Shown here: in pieces, positions 1 to 12,369 of the stretch | Numbering within the stretch: position 1 is the first letter of the stretch | Layout of the letters: each line of letters begins with the position of its first letter | Assembly (NCBI GenBank): GCA_024704765.1 | Contig: JAKMXF010000058.1 | Span: 1 to 44,888 of the forward strand | DNA length: 44,888 bases | From: Oopsacas minuta | Lineage: Eukaryota > Porifera > Hexactinellida > Lyssacinosida > Leucopsacidae | Reading direction: 5' to 3' | Notes under the pieces: model-generated | What the model saw: the letters and a program-made list of their open reading frames with translations, nothing else | What the model was told of the DNA's origin: nothing | Database searches by the model: none | Made by a program: the position numbers and the translations under genes

Positions 1-885
1 TATCGTAGAGCGACCTGAAATCCTTCAATAATAATTAAACAGACTTATTATGACTAAATTTAGGAGCCAAAACTTCAAGAATACTGTTCATAAGATCATC
101 CCTGGTTTATTATATAGGAAACTAATTTTGGACTTCTTTTTGAAGAAGCTTAGTTGATAGTCAAAGAATATAACGCTGTGGTCTCTACCCCTACACAGTG
201 GTACGGAAAGTAGAAATTTGAAAAACTCTATCATTCGAATTGACTCGTAGATAAGATTTTCGACTCGCCATACCTATTTTACCCAGGAATCATATTTACT
301 CGATTTGTACAAGCTTTAATGATACTTCTTGAACTCTTTATACATTTCACTAACACAGAAATTCCTATACTAATTAGACATTTCCTAACAGTGACATTAC
401 TAATCAATTAAATTAAAATCATCACTACATACGTTACATCCTTTCTATGCATACTAATGTAAAGCGAATTTATCCGGTTTCAGTTTCTAGCGTTTCATTC
501 TCGAAATATTCTGATATCTAACTTGGTTATATTTTTGCGATTATCAAACTTTTCTTGAAACTTTAAAATTGTAGAACTAAAATTGTAAACAGTTGACAAT
601 CTGGTTGTATATATTCTATGAAAGCATATTATTTTCTCTAAAAATTTGGACCATTTCAAAGCTGCCAAAATTTGCCGAAAGTAGTAAATTTCTGCTGTTA
701 GACCAGTTGCGTAGGATTTTGACCCGCAAGTAGCAACTCCAAATCAAGTAATATCAACATTTCATCCCTAGTCACATAGTATTCGTATTTATACATGTGT
801 GACTTCCTAAATGCACACACTAACATTTTACTTTGTTTCCAGATTTCAACATCAACACTTGTATTTACTTTTGACATTTTTCATT
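1..885. other. AT-rich intergenic DNA, no gene seen
   Basis: No convincing coding frame, RNA gene or structured repeat was recognised. The sequence is AT-rich with frequent stops on both strands. Confidence 0.4.
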
Positions 886-1029
886 ATGGATGCGACAGAG
901 TATGAAGCAATTTGTGGATACCTCCAGACGAATATTATCCCACCAGAAATCAAGAGTGATCGCTACAGAAAGAAATATTTTGTCAGAAAGTGCAAGGGGA
1001 TTTACTTTCAAGAGAATATGCTAATGAAG
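886..1029 (+). CDS. exon-like fragment, integrase N-terminal region (Ginger/Gypsy/KRBA2-like)
   Basis: A 48-codon frame starts at ATG 886 and runs up to AAG followed by GTATAT, a good 5' splice donor at 1030. The peptide begins MDATEYEAICGYLQ and continues with an RKKYFVRK block and a FQENMLMK end. This is the arrangement seen just upstream of the H2C2 zinc-binding domain in integrases of Ginger-type DNA transposons, Gypsy-like elements and domesticated KRBA2-like genes. No H2C2 motif or DDE core was found downstream in the window, so this is a first exon, a truncated element or a relic. The family assignment comes from motif resemblance only. Confidence 0.35.
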
Positions 1030-1089
1030 GTATATTCCTGAACTGATATTTTTGATTTATACTTATTTCCGGGGCATAATTAGAAATCT

Positions 1090-1135
1090 TGAGGCAACTA
1101 CATATCTGCGAGGAGGCAGATATGTAGTTGCCTCA
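1090..1135. repeat. perfect 20-bp hairpin with 6-nt loop
   Basis: Arms 1090-1109 and 1116-1135 are perfect reverse complements (TGAGGCAACTACATATCTGC and its complement), separated by GAGGAG. It lies 60 bp past the integrase-like exon. It may be a snap-back duplication or the tip of a foldback element. No T-tract follows, so it does not look like a terminator. Confidence 0.85.
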
Positions 1136-3279
1136 TTAAAATTGCGTACCATAGGGAGATGAGAAGGGCGAAAACGCTAGGGAGCTCCTCTGCCCCTCAA
1201 TGCTAGCTACAACCTCTGAGTTTGATTACAAGGGGAAATTTTGCTATGTTTGCTATGTTTTGCTATATTTCTTGATATTTTCGGGTGTAATCAGGGAAAT
1301 ATCGTGAAATCCAGAGAAATTTGCAAAAGGGGTTGTTAAGTCTGAGAACAGAATGTATTTTATAGTTTGAGGTTATTCACTTTGTAATTATTCTACTGTA
1401 TACAGCTTTATTTGTGCGATTGTAAAATTAATATTGTGCAATCTGATGATATTTAGTATACCAGTATACAATTTTATCATATGAAAATCTATTTGTACGG
1501 TACAACCAACCAACCATGTATCTAACAACTAATAATCCTTGCGGTAGTTAGTAATTGGGATAGGTAGTGGGAGTATTTCACATAAACATATTTGCCAACC
1601 TGAGTCAAGAAAAAGCGGGACGAATGCTAATTTAGTGGGACATCTGGGACGTAGCAAATTACATTAGACTGGACTACAAACTGACAAATAAATCATTTCC
1701 CGTTCTAGATCCGAACTTGCCATGACTGTCAAACCTCTGCTGCTCTACCTCCTCAGCCACAACGAGAGCTTCGAACTATTCCTCCCCTGAAGAACCATGG
1801 TGTCATTGTGGAATTGATCTCATATGCAAGTCTCGCACTGTACTTGGATTTCTGCACATTCTTGTAATCTTTGCTACCTGAGTAAATTTGTAATTGCCCG
1901 ACCACTCAGACTTAAATTTCTAAAGAAATATTGGATTGATTACAGGAAATTTATCTCTCATTCGGTGTACCTAACATCCTCCAACATGATCAGGGAACAG
2001 AATTCTCAAGCAAGGTAACTCATATTTTTACATACTTGAGATTAGTAATAGTAAATACACCAAAGAAATTATTCCCGCTACACAATACAACTTACTATAT
2101 TGGATTTACGTACGTAACATGTTGCATTGCCAATTGTCAGTGTATTGCTTTAATATATACCCTGGTAGGATATTGTGCGTCCTGATGGCTATATTTAGGA
2201 AACCGTGTGGAAAATTGGATTTTAATTTAATGTTAAATACTAATAAATAAGAATTTACGAATTAATGCTACTACCTTCAGGTGGAAATTTTACCTTATTA
2301 ATCGATTTATCTTTCTAATGTGATAACACAATAGGATGTTCATTTCAGTATTATATTCCTCCCAGGTTAAACGTTGTGATTCAAATCAGAGGATGTAGGA
2401 TTGTATGAGTACATCGAGGTGCAATGCGCCGAGTTCATCATGGAACAACTAGCCAAAGGCTCGTGATGATGAAATTCCACACGCCAGGATGCTCAGGTGA
2501 ACCTCAACAATTGTATACTTGAGGAGCAGTGGTCGTATACATAAAATTGTAAATATTAGAGGAAAGACCTAACAAAAACTCATGAAGATGAAATAACGAT
2601 AAGAAAAGTATAATTGAAGAATTACAATAATAAACAAATAGTCATGGAAAAGTAATCAATAAATAAGCAAAGAAAGAATTTAATTATAAAAATGATTATG
2701 GAAATTCACGTGCGCTTTCATTTTTCGACTAGTCATTTTAAATCTTGCGCTTTCTACTACCATTTTTGCAAACTTTCTACTCTTTTCTACCTATTTATAT
2801 ACATATTTTGCAACATAGCCACTTATTCTACATTTTCTATAAAACAAAGAAGATACTTCAAAAATAGCTTAAAACCTAAAATATCCCTGGTCCAAATTTC
2901 CCAAATATACACCACAGTGCCACTTACAGTCAGTTTTAGCAGAAGTAACAAGAACAGTTGAAAACACTGTGATCCCATTGCCCATCCTATAAATACAATA
3001 CCTGCCATCCCAGAACAGTAAACAGCAACCAGAACAAAACATTAATCATCATATAGTTTGTATCTATATCCTCGAATCCCTCTTCATGCAACCTTTTTGC
3101 TAACTAACCTAGTAAATATCCCGTGATTATCCCGTACTATCTTTTAAATCTCGCGCTTTCTACCAGCCGAACAAATGCCAACGTTGGAAAAATACTAGTC
3201 GAACATATGACAACCTCAGTATTTCGAACAAATGCAGCTGCCCGAAATTCACAAACATAAACATAGATAGATTTGTATA
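1136..3279. other. intergenic, mostly featureless
   Basis: A short patch near 1140-1210 is richer in GC and looks like old repeat debris. The patch at 2415-2465 matches a dispersed motif (GCCGAGTTCATC...GAGCC) also seen near 6828, 27850 and 31640. The small open frames here have no recognisable domains. A stretch around 1690-1870 reads as coding-like in pieces of different frames (WCHCGID) but cannot be assigned. Confidence 0.35.
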
Positions 3280-4152
3280 TCAAAATATCTGTAGACAGTT
3301 CACATTATGATTACACACTACTATAACTCTATCATAATTGTCTACTGTTACTGAAGTTGGATGCTTAGAGGCTGAAATATGGTGAATTGATTGGAATTCT
3401 GGGTTGAAGATAGAAATAGAATTAGCAGAATAGTCAGCAATTAGAATGTTGTTAGAATTGTCAATAAAGAATGAGCATGGATTAACAACATGATTTCCTT
3501 GTCCTAGTGAAATTACACTCTTCTGGAGTATGTGGTTATGATCGAATAGATGGATACAAGGATTTGATGTATCTGACACATAAATGTATTCTTTAAAGAG
3601 TTTAACATCACAAGGGTATTCGAATGAACCAAAATGTGATTTGTATTTGAAATCTGGTGAGAGTATTTGAACTCGATTGTTATTAGAATCACAAATGTAA
3701 ATATCATCATTTGATTCATTGATTGCTATACCCCTAGGATAATGGAATTCTAACTCTCCATTTCCCTGTTTACCAATTCTAGAAATATACTCACCATCAA
3801 GGGCATAATTAAGTATACAGTGGTCATGAGTAATTAGAATTGTACCCCTACAAATAACTAAACTTCTTGGATAGGACATCTTTCCTTCACCTGTACTATC
3901 ACCAAATTTGAACATATACTTAGCAGTACTGTCAAATACTTTAACACAGTTATTAATACAATCTGCTATATAAATATCTCCAGTTGTGTCATCTACTGTA
4001 ACACCTTGTGGCCTTTTGAGTTCATCATTTCCATTTCCTTCCTTACAAATACTCACTAAAGGTTGTATCTTGCTTTTGTAATCAATTCCAGTTCTCATTC
4101 TCTCTAAATTATCCTCAACAGGTCCTAGTCCAATAGGATTAGATGTGGCCAT
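3280..4152 (-). CDS. NHL-repeat beta-propeller protein, class I (paralog 1)
   Basis: A 290-codon intronless frame with ATG at 4152. It consists of a short N-terminal tail (residues 1-35) followed by six NHL-type blades, each with a PxGxAxxE...DIYICDxxNNRVQI-like pattern. This is a closed six-bladed propeller like the C-terminal domain of TRIM2/3/71 and Brat, without the RING, B-box, coiled-coil or filamin domains. There is no signal peptide or membrane segment, so a soluble protein is expected. Such domains bind RNA or protein through one face. Variable positions in this copy include DC-I-N, ITH-D-H-C, ICD-SN, D-T-SN, NP-C and VVC-N-H-N. It is the left gene of a head-to-head pair with the gene at 10011. 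The last 15 residues are identical to those of the paralog at 32882. Family call is firm; the molecular partner is unknown. Confidence 0.88.
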   Translation of the reverse strand: MATSNPIGLGPVEDNLERMRTGIDYKSKIQPLVSICKEGNGNDELKRPQGVTVDDTTGDIYIADCINNCVKVFDSTAKYMFKFGDSTGEGKMSYPRSLVICRGTILITHDHCILNYALDGEYISRIGKQGNGELEFHYPRGIAINESNDDIYICDSNNNRVQILSPDFKYKSHFGSFEYPCDVKLFKEYIYVSDTSNPCIHLFDHNHILQKSVISLGQGNHVVNPCSFFIDNSNNILIADYSANSISIFNPEFQSIHHISASKHPTSVTVDNYDRVIVVCNHNVNCLQIF

Positions 4153-6120
4153 TATCGCTAAATATTTATAGGAGTATGAATTAATACAAATAGTCAGTAG
4201 ACATACATGTAGGTCATGGTCATATATGACAAAATTACTAGTGATAATAGTTGTGGAAAATGGTATAACAGTTAATTGTAAAGTACAAATATTTCATAAT
4301 TTCTTGTAACTGGTTAAATGTTACTCATTTGGGTTTTGTCATGATGCACAGTGAACTTGTTAGATGGAGCGCTAGCAGGGTGACCAGATGTCATTCTTTG
4401 GGAAGGTCAGTGTATTATAGCCACGCTAATCCGAACAGCACAGTCCCAATTGCAAAATATATCGTTATGACTAGCAAAATGGAATAAAACAATACTATAG
4501 GCTCTAGGAGTGCGTAGCTTTGGAACTTGTCATTTGAAAGGTCTTCGAAGTATGTAATATAGCACAATTAGGGTTGTTGATTATTCTTCAACTTCTAAGA
4601 CTCGGTCATCGTCCCTCTTGTAACTCAATACCTCGGTGATACCAGAGTATTATGACTCTAGTGAATGCAAGGCTTTAATTCAAAATACGACATCATAGGA
4701 AAATTCACTCATCGAATATTTTGAATTTTTGTAATTTTCGTACTTATTTCCAATAAATATTCAGTACATATACTTATAAATCAATATGTCATCACGTTTT
4801 CATATGTTATTCCGATTATTTCATAAATGGAGTTTTAGAAATATATTTTTTCATGTACAAGTTATGAATTGTGAAATCTTTACTGTAATAAGCTATCTTT
4901 GAACTTTGATTATCTTAATTGTAAAGCAAATGAATAAATCAAACATCCTAAAATCAATTAGGATATTACTGTCGTTGTTACACAAAAAATGAAAACACTA
5001 GAGTAGCATAAATGAACACATCATCGCATAATTGCGCCTAAACTAGATGAAGATGACTGTTTGAACTTTTTAAGTAGTCTAATCTGATTCCTTGGATTTC
5101 CTTACCCTGAAAAGGTTCAATTCAAAATATTGGAGGTGAAAGTATTCTTTTATGAAATATATAAGCTCTTATCTTATGCAATGTATGATTTGGCAGCATG
5201 TATAGCAGTATTTTAGTATGCAATGATTTGATAGATAGATTGGATATTACGTATGAGTATCACATGAGTCGTTAACTGATAGTAGAAATATAAAGTTATT
5301 GCGAATAACAAGTAAACTATGCTTCCTTGCGAACACTTTGGATGAAAATTGATTTAGTAGAATAAATAGGATAATAGTAACAGAAATTATATAAAATCAG
5401 AATAACATCAAAGTTATATAATTACTGATATACATATAGTAATGTGATACTACTGTATTCTCTTGTACATATTCTAAGAATAAGTTGCAAATTTATGACC
5501 AATAATATTACAGATGTGTACAGTTATGGGGTAATGAACAAACGATCGATACAACCCTCCGACTCACTGAACGAGACAAATTATTGTAGTGGAGGTTAAG
5601 ATGTAAATGTAAACGAACTAGACAGACCTCAGGCTAAGATCAAAGGAATTGCGCTGTTCCAGTTAGTTCATGAACCTTTCATCTCCAGGCTACAATAATG
5701 AACAAATGTAATTTCTATAAATTCAATACAATCATGATCCTTATTGAGATAGAGACAGTGCTGCCAAGTGAATTAACGGTAGCACTTACGGATATCCACG
5801 ATTTCACGGAGCTTTTCAAATCTCACATCAATTTACTCAACAGTACTTAGTTTTTACAAATGACTGTTCTTTTGAACACTGTTAATAGAAAACAATAATT
5901 TTGTCTGCCACATATTAACACATACATATTTCCTTGACTGTAAGGGCCCCGGCACGTTATTCATTCATGCAGGAGAATATCCGGATGCAGCAATATGGTA
6001 TGTGGGTCAGAACTGCAAATTGGTCACTTTCTTCAGCTAGGTTATTGGGTCTTAGGCCATGCATTATGGGTCAAGACATAATGTATGGAGTATGCATTTT
6101 CATAGACCCAATTCTATTAC
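4153..6120 (-). repeat. class I upstream cassette, inverted copy
   Basis: Read on the minus strand this matches the DNA upstream of the class I gene at 10011. The block at 4153-4660 corresponds to 9400-10010, 4900-5150 to 8690-8910, 5280-5600 to 7440-7650, and 5940-6110 to 7200-7330. The proximal part should hold the promoter. TTTAG ends four bases before the GATAATGG start context, so a splice acceptor is possible there. Compared with 7170-10010 it lacks roughly 7700-8300 and 8440-8620. Confidence 0.75.
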
Positions 6121-6262
6121 CCATTCCATCTACATTAAAGCTCGGAACAAAGTAGCTAAACTTACGTCTAGTTTGTGTCGAGATTATGAGAAGCATTTGA
6201 CTAATAACTTTAATGCTCCTAAATCCATAAAGCTCTTCTTCCAATATGTCGAAAAAGGGATA
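6110..6262 (+). pseudogene. LINE-like fragment, linker between endonuclease and reverse transcriptase
   Basis: The frame reads IKARNKVAKLTSSLCRDYEK and continues to SIKLFFQYVEK. It resembles the basic linker of non-LTR retrotransposons (RNKVxKLIRxAKRxYE...FWxYV) that precedes the reverse transcriptase. No endonuclease or RT motifs flank it, so it is at most a small relic. It lies in the spacer between the two arms of the NHL inverted duplication. Recognised by pattern only. Confidence 0.35.
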
Positions 6263-7169
6263 TTAGTCATGTATTGGAGTTCAGAAAAGAATTTGTCCCA
6301 ATGCATCTGTGATAAACCTAACAGTTTCTGTATATTCATGACCTTGCTGACTAATCCTTTTATTGACATTATATTTTTTACAGTTATTTAATCTTCTTAT
6401 TGTTCACACGCTGTAGTTCATTATCTGACCCATCCTGACCCGTTATGTATTTGATTAATCCATATTATTCAATCTCAGTTATTGTTTGTCTGTCAGTTTG
6501 TCCGTTGTCAAGGAAAGAATTTACGGTATGCAATTTTGAAACCCTAACATAACTGTGTATTTATCGTGTTTATCAAGGAAGTAAAAAGAATTCAATAAAA
6601 CTTCACGAAATATCTCCAACATGCGGAATCCGATTTTCGCACTTTTGGGTTAATCATATGTAAATTTATTGTTGTTTTTATGTATATAAAGTAAACAAAT
6701 TTCAAAATTGTTGTAGAAACATGCTTGCAATGGTAATACTGTGGTAATAGTATATTCTGAATCTGAATATTGTAAACAATATCAATTATATTAAAACTCA
6801 ATTGTTGTTTATTTTCCGTTGAATACCCCGAGGCGCAATGTGCCGAGTTCATCGCGAAGTGACGAGCCAAAGACCCGTTATTATAAAAAATTTATGTATC
6901 TAGTTTGAAACAATCATGAAACCAAGTTGTTTTGTATATACTTCAAACACGATCGAGACAGCTTCGATAGCCTCTTGCAATATTGCATTACGTTTTTATG
7001 TGATGATATGCGGATCATTAAAGGTACTGAAGCTTTATTGATGAATGTAGTTGTTATTAGTATCCCTGAACACATACGTATACATTACTCGCACTTTATG
7101 GTATAGCAAACCTTCAGCGTAATAACCACCATTATTGACTCTATCACTAACAAGTTACTCTGATGTAAT
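6263..7169. other. spacer between inverted NHL arms; dispersed repeat motifs
   Basis: Contains one copy of the dispersed TTGTCCGTTGTCAAGG motif (6488-6521) and one copy of the GCCGAGTTCATCGCGAAG...GAGCC motif (6828-6880). No gene seen. Confidence 0.5.
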
Positions 7170-10010
7170 ACCTCGTACGCATACATTGTATATCAAATTT
7201 TGAATCAACATTGATGGGTCTTGACCCATGATGTTTGACCCATGACACACTAGCCTATCTAGCCCATGCGCAGCTCTGATCCACATACCATATTGCTGCA
7301 TACGGATATTCTCCCGCGTGAACCTTTCATCAGTGGATGAAAGGTCACGAACTAACTGAAACACTCAATTCCATTAATCTTAGTTTGACGTCTGTTTTTT
7401 CGTTTACATTCACATATTTACCTCAACTCCAGTAAATGTTTCGTTCAGTGAGTTGGTGGGTTCTATCGAACATTTGTCTAGTTCCCTATAACTGCACACA
7501 TTTGTAATATTCGTAATATAATTATCACATATTCTCAGAATATGTACAAGAGAATACAGTAGTATCACATTACTACACGTATATCAGTAATTATATAACT
7601 TGATTTTATATATTTCTGTTACTATTATTCTATTTATTGTCTTAATTCAAGTTAAAGGTGAGTAGTTTCATTAACTAATTGTTACTGTTCTATTTTCCAG
7701 CTTCTTGTAGCCACACTAATCCCCTGGAATAGTCTGTCATATCATAATGCCACTTTTAATATATTTTGTGTAGCCCTCACATATTCTTGTATACATTTTA
7801 AGACTCTGTGGATCCCAGGTTGCCATTGCTGATGTAATGTATCTAATAATCTGCCCCCACTTATCAATTTTTGAAAATATTACAATCTTCCAGTATTCAA
7901 CCGTCTCTTATTCGGGTAAAGACATAAGGAGATAACGGGCTGGCATGTGGCCCTAATTCCCCAAATTCTTTTTCCAAAATACATAATAGTATCCAATTCT
8001 ATTGCAGACATGAACCTCCTGCTTAGTGGTGAACCCAGTTCTCAAATACGTATGAATATTTTCCGGAATCTTAAATTTGACACAGGCAATCCAAAAATAT
8101 CATATTCGGGTACTGAATCCTAATATAATATTTTTGGCATTATATGATCAATATTTGTTGTTTATTTACATAAAGTATAGAAAATTTCAAAAATGTCTTA
8201 TAATCATGCATTCAACGCGTGTATTAGGGTAAGCGAGTCTGCAGAGTTCGAATATGAGTCAGAATTAATTAGGAGTATCCTAGGCGCTCTATGTGGGAGC
8301 CAATTGTAGATACAAAGTGTTTGCAACTGCGTGGCTCCAGGAAACATAGCTTGCTTGTTATTCGCAAAAACTTCATTTGTCTATCATCAGTTAACGAGTT
8401 ATGTGATCCTCATATCTAATATCCAATTATGGCTATATAGATTGAATATTAGATAATTACGAAGCACTTTTTAGCAACAATTCAATATGGCTTCAGTTCT
8501 ATTTATATGGCTTCTCTTGACCTTTCGCTTAATATCGTATATATTAATGAACTATTTGTACCAAATTATAATAGATTTTGGTGGAAATAGCCTCCTCTAC
8601 AATACGGAGCTATTTATATAACATAATATATGTACCAGAACATTGCTGCCAAATTCTGCAAGATACGAGTCATGTTTATATGTTTCATAATAGAAAAATT
8701 TCATCTCCAATATTTTTGAATTGAACCTTTTCAGGGTAAGGAAATCCAAGGAATCAAACAGTCATCTTCACCTAGTTTAGGCGCAATTATGCGATGATGT
8801 GTTCATTTATACTACTCTAGTATTTTCATTTTTTGTGTAACAACGACAGTAATATCCTAATTGATTTTAGGATGTTAGATTTGTTCATTTGCTCTACAAT
8901 TAAGATAAAACCAAGTTCGACGATAGCTTATTGGTTTAAAGAAGGGGTTCGCAAACTACTGCCCACTTGTGATTTTGAACCGACTCGCCTAGCTTAAGTT
9001 ATTTGAGTACTCTAATTATTTGATTACTGTCTTATTCTTCCTTACGCATTCCGAAATTTCATTAAACAATATTAGTTAATTATTTTGTATAATTATTGAT
9101 TATTTTACAATTTGTTAGTAGAGTTTCTCTAATAAATTTGAAGATGGAACGTAATCGTAGGTCAATACTGTCCCATAAAAATTTGGAATTAGAATGCGGC
9201 CCCCGCAGAAAATTGTTTGTCCTCCTCTGGTTTGAAGATTTCACAATTTATAACTTGTACATCAAAAATATGTTTTGAAAAACCGATTTACAAATTTATC
9301 AAATAACATATGAATACGGGATGAGATATAGATTCATTTTGAATTGAGCATAAACTAGATGAAGCCTGACTGTTTGAGCTTTTTAGCTAGACTTACAGCA
9401 GTATTTTAGTAGGACATGACTCATATTTATAATGATTGAACCTCGTAAGAATGGGTAGCTTCAGGAAAATTACTGAATTGCAATCTTGCATTCACTAGAG
9501 TCATAATATCGGTGACTACAGGGGTATTGGGTCAAAAGAGAGCTGATAACCGAGTCTTAGAAGTTGAATAATTATCAACAACCCTAATTGTGATATATCA
9601 CACACTTCAAAGGCCTTTCAATTGACAGGTTGCAACGCAATATACTCCTCAGCCTATAGTATTGTTTTATTACATTTCGCTAATCCGAACAAATAAATGT
9701 ACACTTGGAACAGTGCTGTTCAGATTAGTGAGTGTATAATGTACTGACTTTCCTAAAGAATAACATCTTGTCACCCTGCTTGTAATTCATTGAGACGAGT
9801 TCACTGTACATTATGACTAAACCCAAATGAGTAACATTTATCCAGTTACAAGAAATTATGTAATATACATGCTTATATATATAACTTTCATAGCATTTTC
9901 ATCGACTAATATTCACTAGTAATCCTTGTAGTAAATGACCATGAGCTATACTACAGGTATATCTACGGACTATTTGTATTAATTCATACTTCTATATATA
10001 TTTAGCAATA
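7170..10010 (+). repeat. class I upstream cassette, most complete copy
   Basis: This duplicated block precedes the class I NHL gene. Parts recur at 4153-6120 (inverted), 20090-20850, 23230-24370, 35880-38830, 40200-40312 and 44150-44290 (inverted). It includes a degraded palindrome around 7318-7352 (GTGAACCTTTCATC and its complement). The ATTTAG at the end lies five bases before the ATG. Small open frames inside (for example at 7155 and 9096) are not conserved between copies and are not genes. Confidence 0.75.
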
Positions 10011-10883
10011 ATGGACACAGATAATCCTATTGAACCACAACCTGTTGAGAATAATTTCGAGAGAGTGAGAAATGAAATTGATTACACAAGGAAGATACAA
10101 CCTCTACTGTGTGCTGGTAAGAAAAGAAAAGGAAATGATGAACTTACATATCCACTTTGTGTCACAGTTGACAAGATGACAGGATATATTTATATAGTAG
10201 ATTGTTTGAATGACTGTGTTAAAGTATTTGACAGTACTGCTAGGTATATATTCAAATTTGGTGACAATAGAGGTGAAGGAAAGATGTCCCGTCCAAGAAG
10301 CCTAGTTATTTGTAGGAGTAGGATTCTAATTACTCATCAGCACCATATACTGAATTATAATCTTGATGGTGAATATATTTCTAGAATTGGTAAACAGGGA
10401 AAAGAAGAATTAGAATTCAACTATCCTAAGGGGATAGCAATCAATGAATCTAATGATGATATATATATTTGTGATTCTGATAACAATCGAGTTCAAATAC
10501 TTTCAAAAGATTTCCAATTCAAATCACTACTTGGTTCATTCACACTCCCTCGTAATGTTGAACTCTCTAAAGATTACATTTATGTATTAGATGCATCCAA
10601 TCCTTGTATCCATCTATTCAATCATAACCACATACTCCAGAAGAGTGTCATTTCATTCGGACAAGGAAATCAAGTCATCAATCCCAGAACATTCTTTATT
10701 GACAATTCTAACAACATTCTAATTGCTGATTATTCTTCTTATTTTATTTCTATTTTCAATCCTGTATTCCAATCAATTCACCATATTCCAGTCTCTGAGC
10801 AACCAACTGCATTAACAGTAGACAATCATGATAGAATTATTGTAGTGTGTAATCATGCTCTAAACTGTCTACAGATATTTTAA
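10011..10883 (+). CDS. NHL-repeat beta-propeller protein, class I (paralog 2)
   Basis: A 290-codon intronless frame, ATG at 10011, stop TAA. The N-terminal tail starts MDTDNPIEPQPVE and six NHL blades follow, with the last blade ending NCLQIF as in all family members. Copy-specific residues at the per-blade variable spots are DC-L-N-D, ITH-Q-H-H, ICD-SD, D-A-SN, NP-R and VVC-N-H-A. It retains IADYSSYFISIFN where the others have SNSISIFN. No transmembrane segment or signal peptide. It is in opposite orientation to the gene at 3280, with its 5' side facing it, and the two share upstream sequence. All framework motifs are intact, so it is probably functional. Confidence 0.88.
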   Translation: MDTDNPIEPQPVENNFERVRNEIDYTRKIQPLLCAGKKRKGNDELTYPLCVTVDKMTGYIYIVDCLNDCVKVFDSTARYIFKFGDNRGEGKMSRPRSLVICRSRILITHQHHILNYNLDGEYISRIGKQGKEELEFNYPKGIAINESNDDIYICDSDNNRVQILSKDFQFKSLLGSFTLPRNVELSKDYIYVLDASNPCIHLFNHNHILQKSVISFGQGNQVINPRTFFIDNSNNILIADYSSYFISIFNPVFQSIHHIPVSEQPTALTVDNHDRIIVVCNHALNCLQIF

Positions 10884-12369
10884 TATACAACTCTATGTGT
10901 TGTATTTCTATATTTCTTGGTTTTTACATTTCCTTCCATACATTTTTGTGTTCACGTATATCCTTACCTTATAATTCTTGATTATTTTCCTATTTATTCA
11001 AACTCTTAATTCTATATGTATTTCAGTTTCACATAGTTTTCATGATCATTCGTGATGCATTGCATTTTCTTTATTTCAATATTTGGGAAAGATACGCCTG
11101 CGGGTTACCCGTAAAGATAAGCTAACAAACTATTAAGTGTAATACTTTTTCGTACAGTTATATTCTATCATTCATTACTATCAACTCCCGTTATATCGAG
11201 TATGTATTTATGGAAATCTATGCTTAGTTACAAATCTCAATTCCACAAATAGATTCCCATCCCTTCATGGTAATAGTTTCTTCACCGCGTATATCGAAGC
11301 AATTTCTTGTGCGCGGAGTAGCTTGTCAATGTCTCCTGTGCTTACTATGCAATATCTATTTCTATCATGTAATTTCCGATTTATAGCATCGTAATGGATG
11401 TTTTCTGTATTTGGCAAACTTTGTCTGACACAAAACTATTGTCCGAATACTGTACACTTCGGATTTAACGACATGATGTGGTAATTTCATATTTGTTCCA
11501 AATGTCTATTATATACCTTGCTGGACTTCAAAATACATTCATTTTAATATGGTACAACGCTCTTGCTAACATCAACCCATTCATATGTCAAACTAGTTTG
11601 GTGATACATCGTAAATGTAGTACATATAGTTCCATATATGGTCGTATGTAGTTTATGTAAAATGTAATATACATTATTCAATACTTGTCGCTTCCGTTTG
11701 CCGAATTTATTACGCATGTATGCAGAAGGTTTAGGAAATATTCGAAATTTCTTTTTACATATTAACTACTGATAAGCCTTTTGCAATTTGGCTGGAGGAT
11801 ATCTGTATGATTCAAATCTATAAAAGTTTAATACTGTATACTGTATACTGTATACTGTATACTTCAATCACTCACAATCCAATTATTCATTACTCTGTCT
11901 AATTTTACTAAGCATTCCTACATATACAGAAAGCATTTCTGCATTTCGCAGTATAACATGCGCCAAAATCGTAATATCCGATGTGATTTGGATGGAATTC
12001 AGGGATGGAAATTGTCAATACATTCGTAGTGTAGTTTTCTAGTATGTGGTTACACCCGAAGGATTGTGTGTAGAAAATACTGCTTTGGGGATTTCTAGGT
12101 TAGAGAAAAGTGTTGTTATCAGCTATTTGTCACTAAGACCAATATCATTATATCAGAAGTTTACTGTATAAAAATGTATAATTAACCTCATAAGTATGAA
12201 TTTTCCTGATAATTTCTAAATTTGACGATATTTCTCAATTTTTCGATTGTTAATCGAAAGACCTGTATATATCGCATAACTTTAGGCAATTGCGTATCAT
12301 ATTCAAGATTTTAACAGTTCCCGAAAATAGACAAACCATGTCTGACACAAGACTTATCATAACAGAATA
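10884..12369. other. intergenic, no gene seen
   Basis: Downstream DNA of the NHL gene, followed by AT-rich sequence. It contains a TCTGACACAAAACT-like motif near 11425 that recurs near 12338 and 20074. No supported gene. Confidence 0.4.
11832..11862. repeat. heptanucleotide microsatellite (TACTGTA)n
   Basis: About 4.4 perfect copies of a 7-bp unit TACTGTA. Confidence 0.9.

Noticed and set aside
1690-1870. Cys-rich coding-like patch (WCHCGIDLIC), possibly the end of a piggyBac-type transposase
   Set aside because: Too short and frame-broken, and no other piggyBac motif or TTAA-flanked end was found.
2692-2961. 89-codon ORF and overlapping opposite-strand ORF
   Set aside because: Low-complexity, T-rich, no domain, overlapping frames on both strands.
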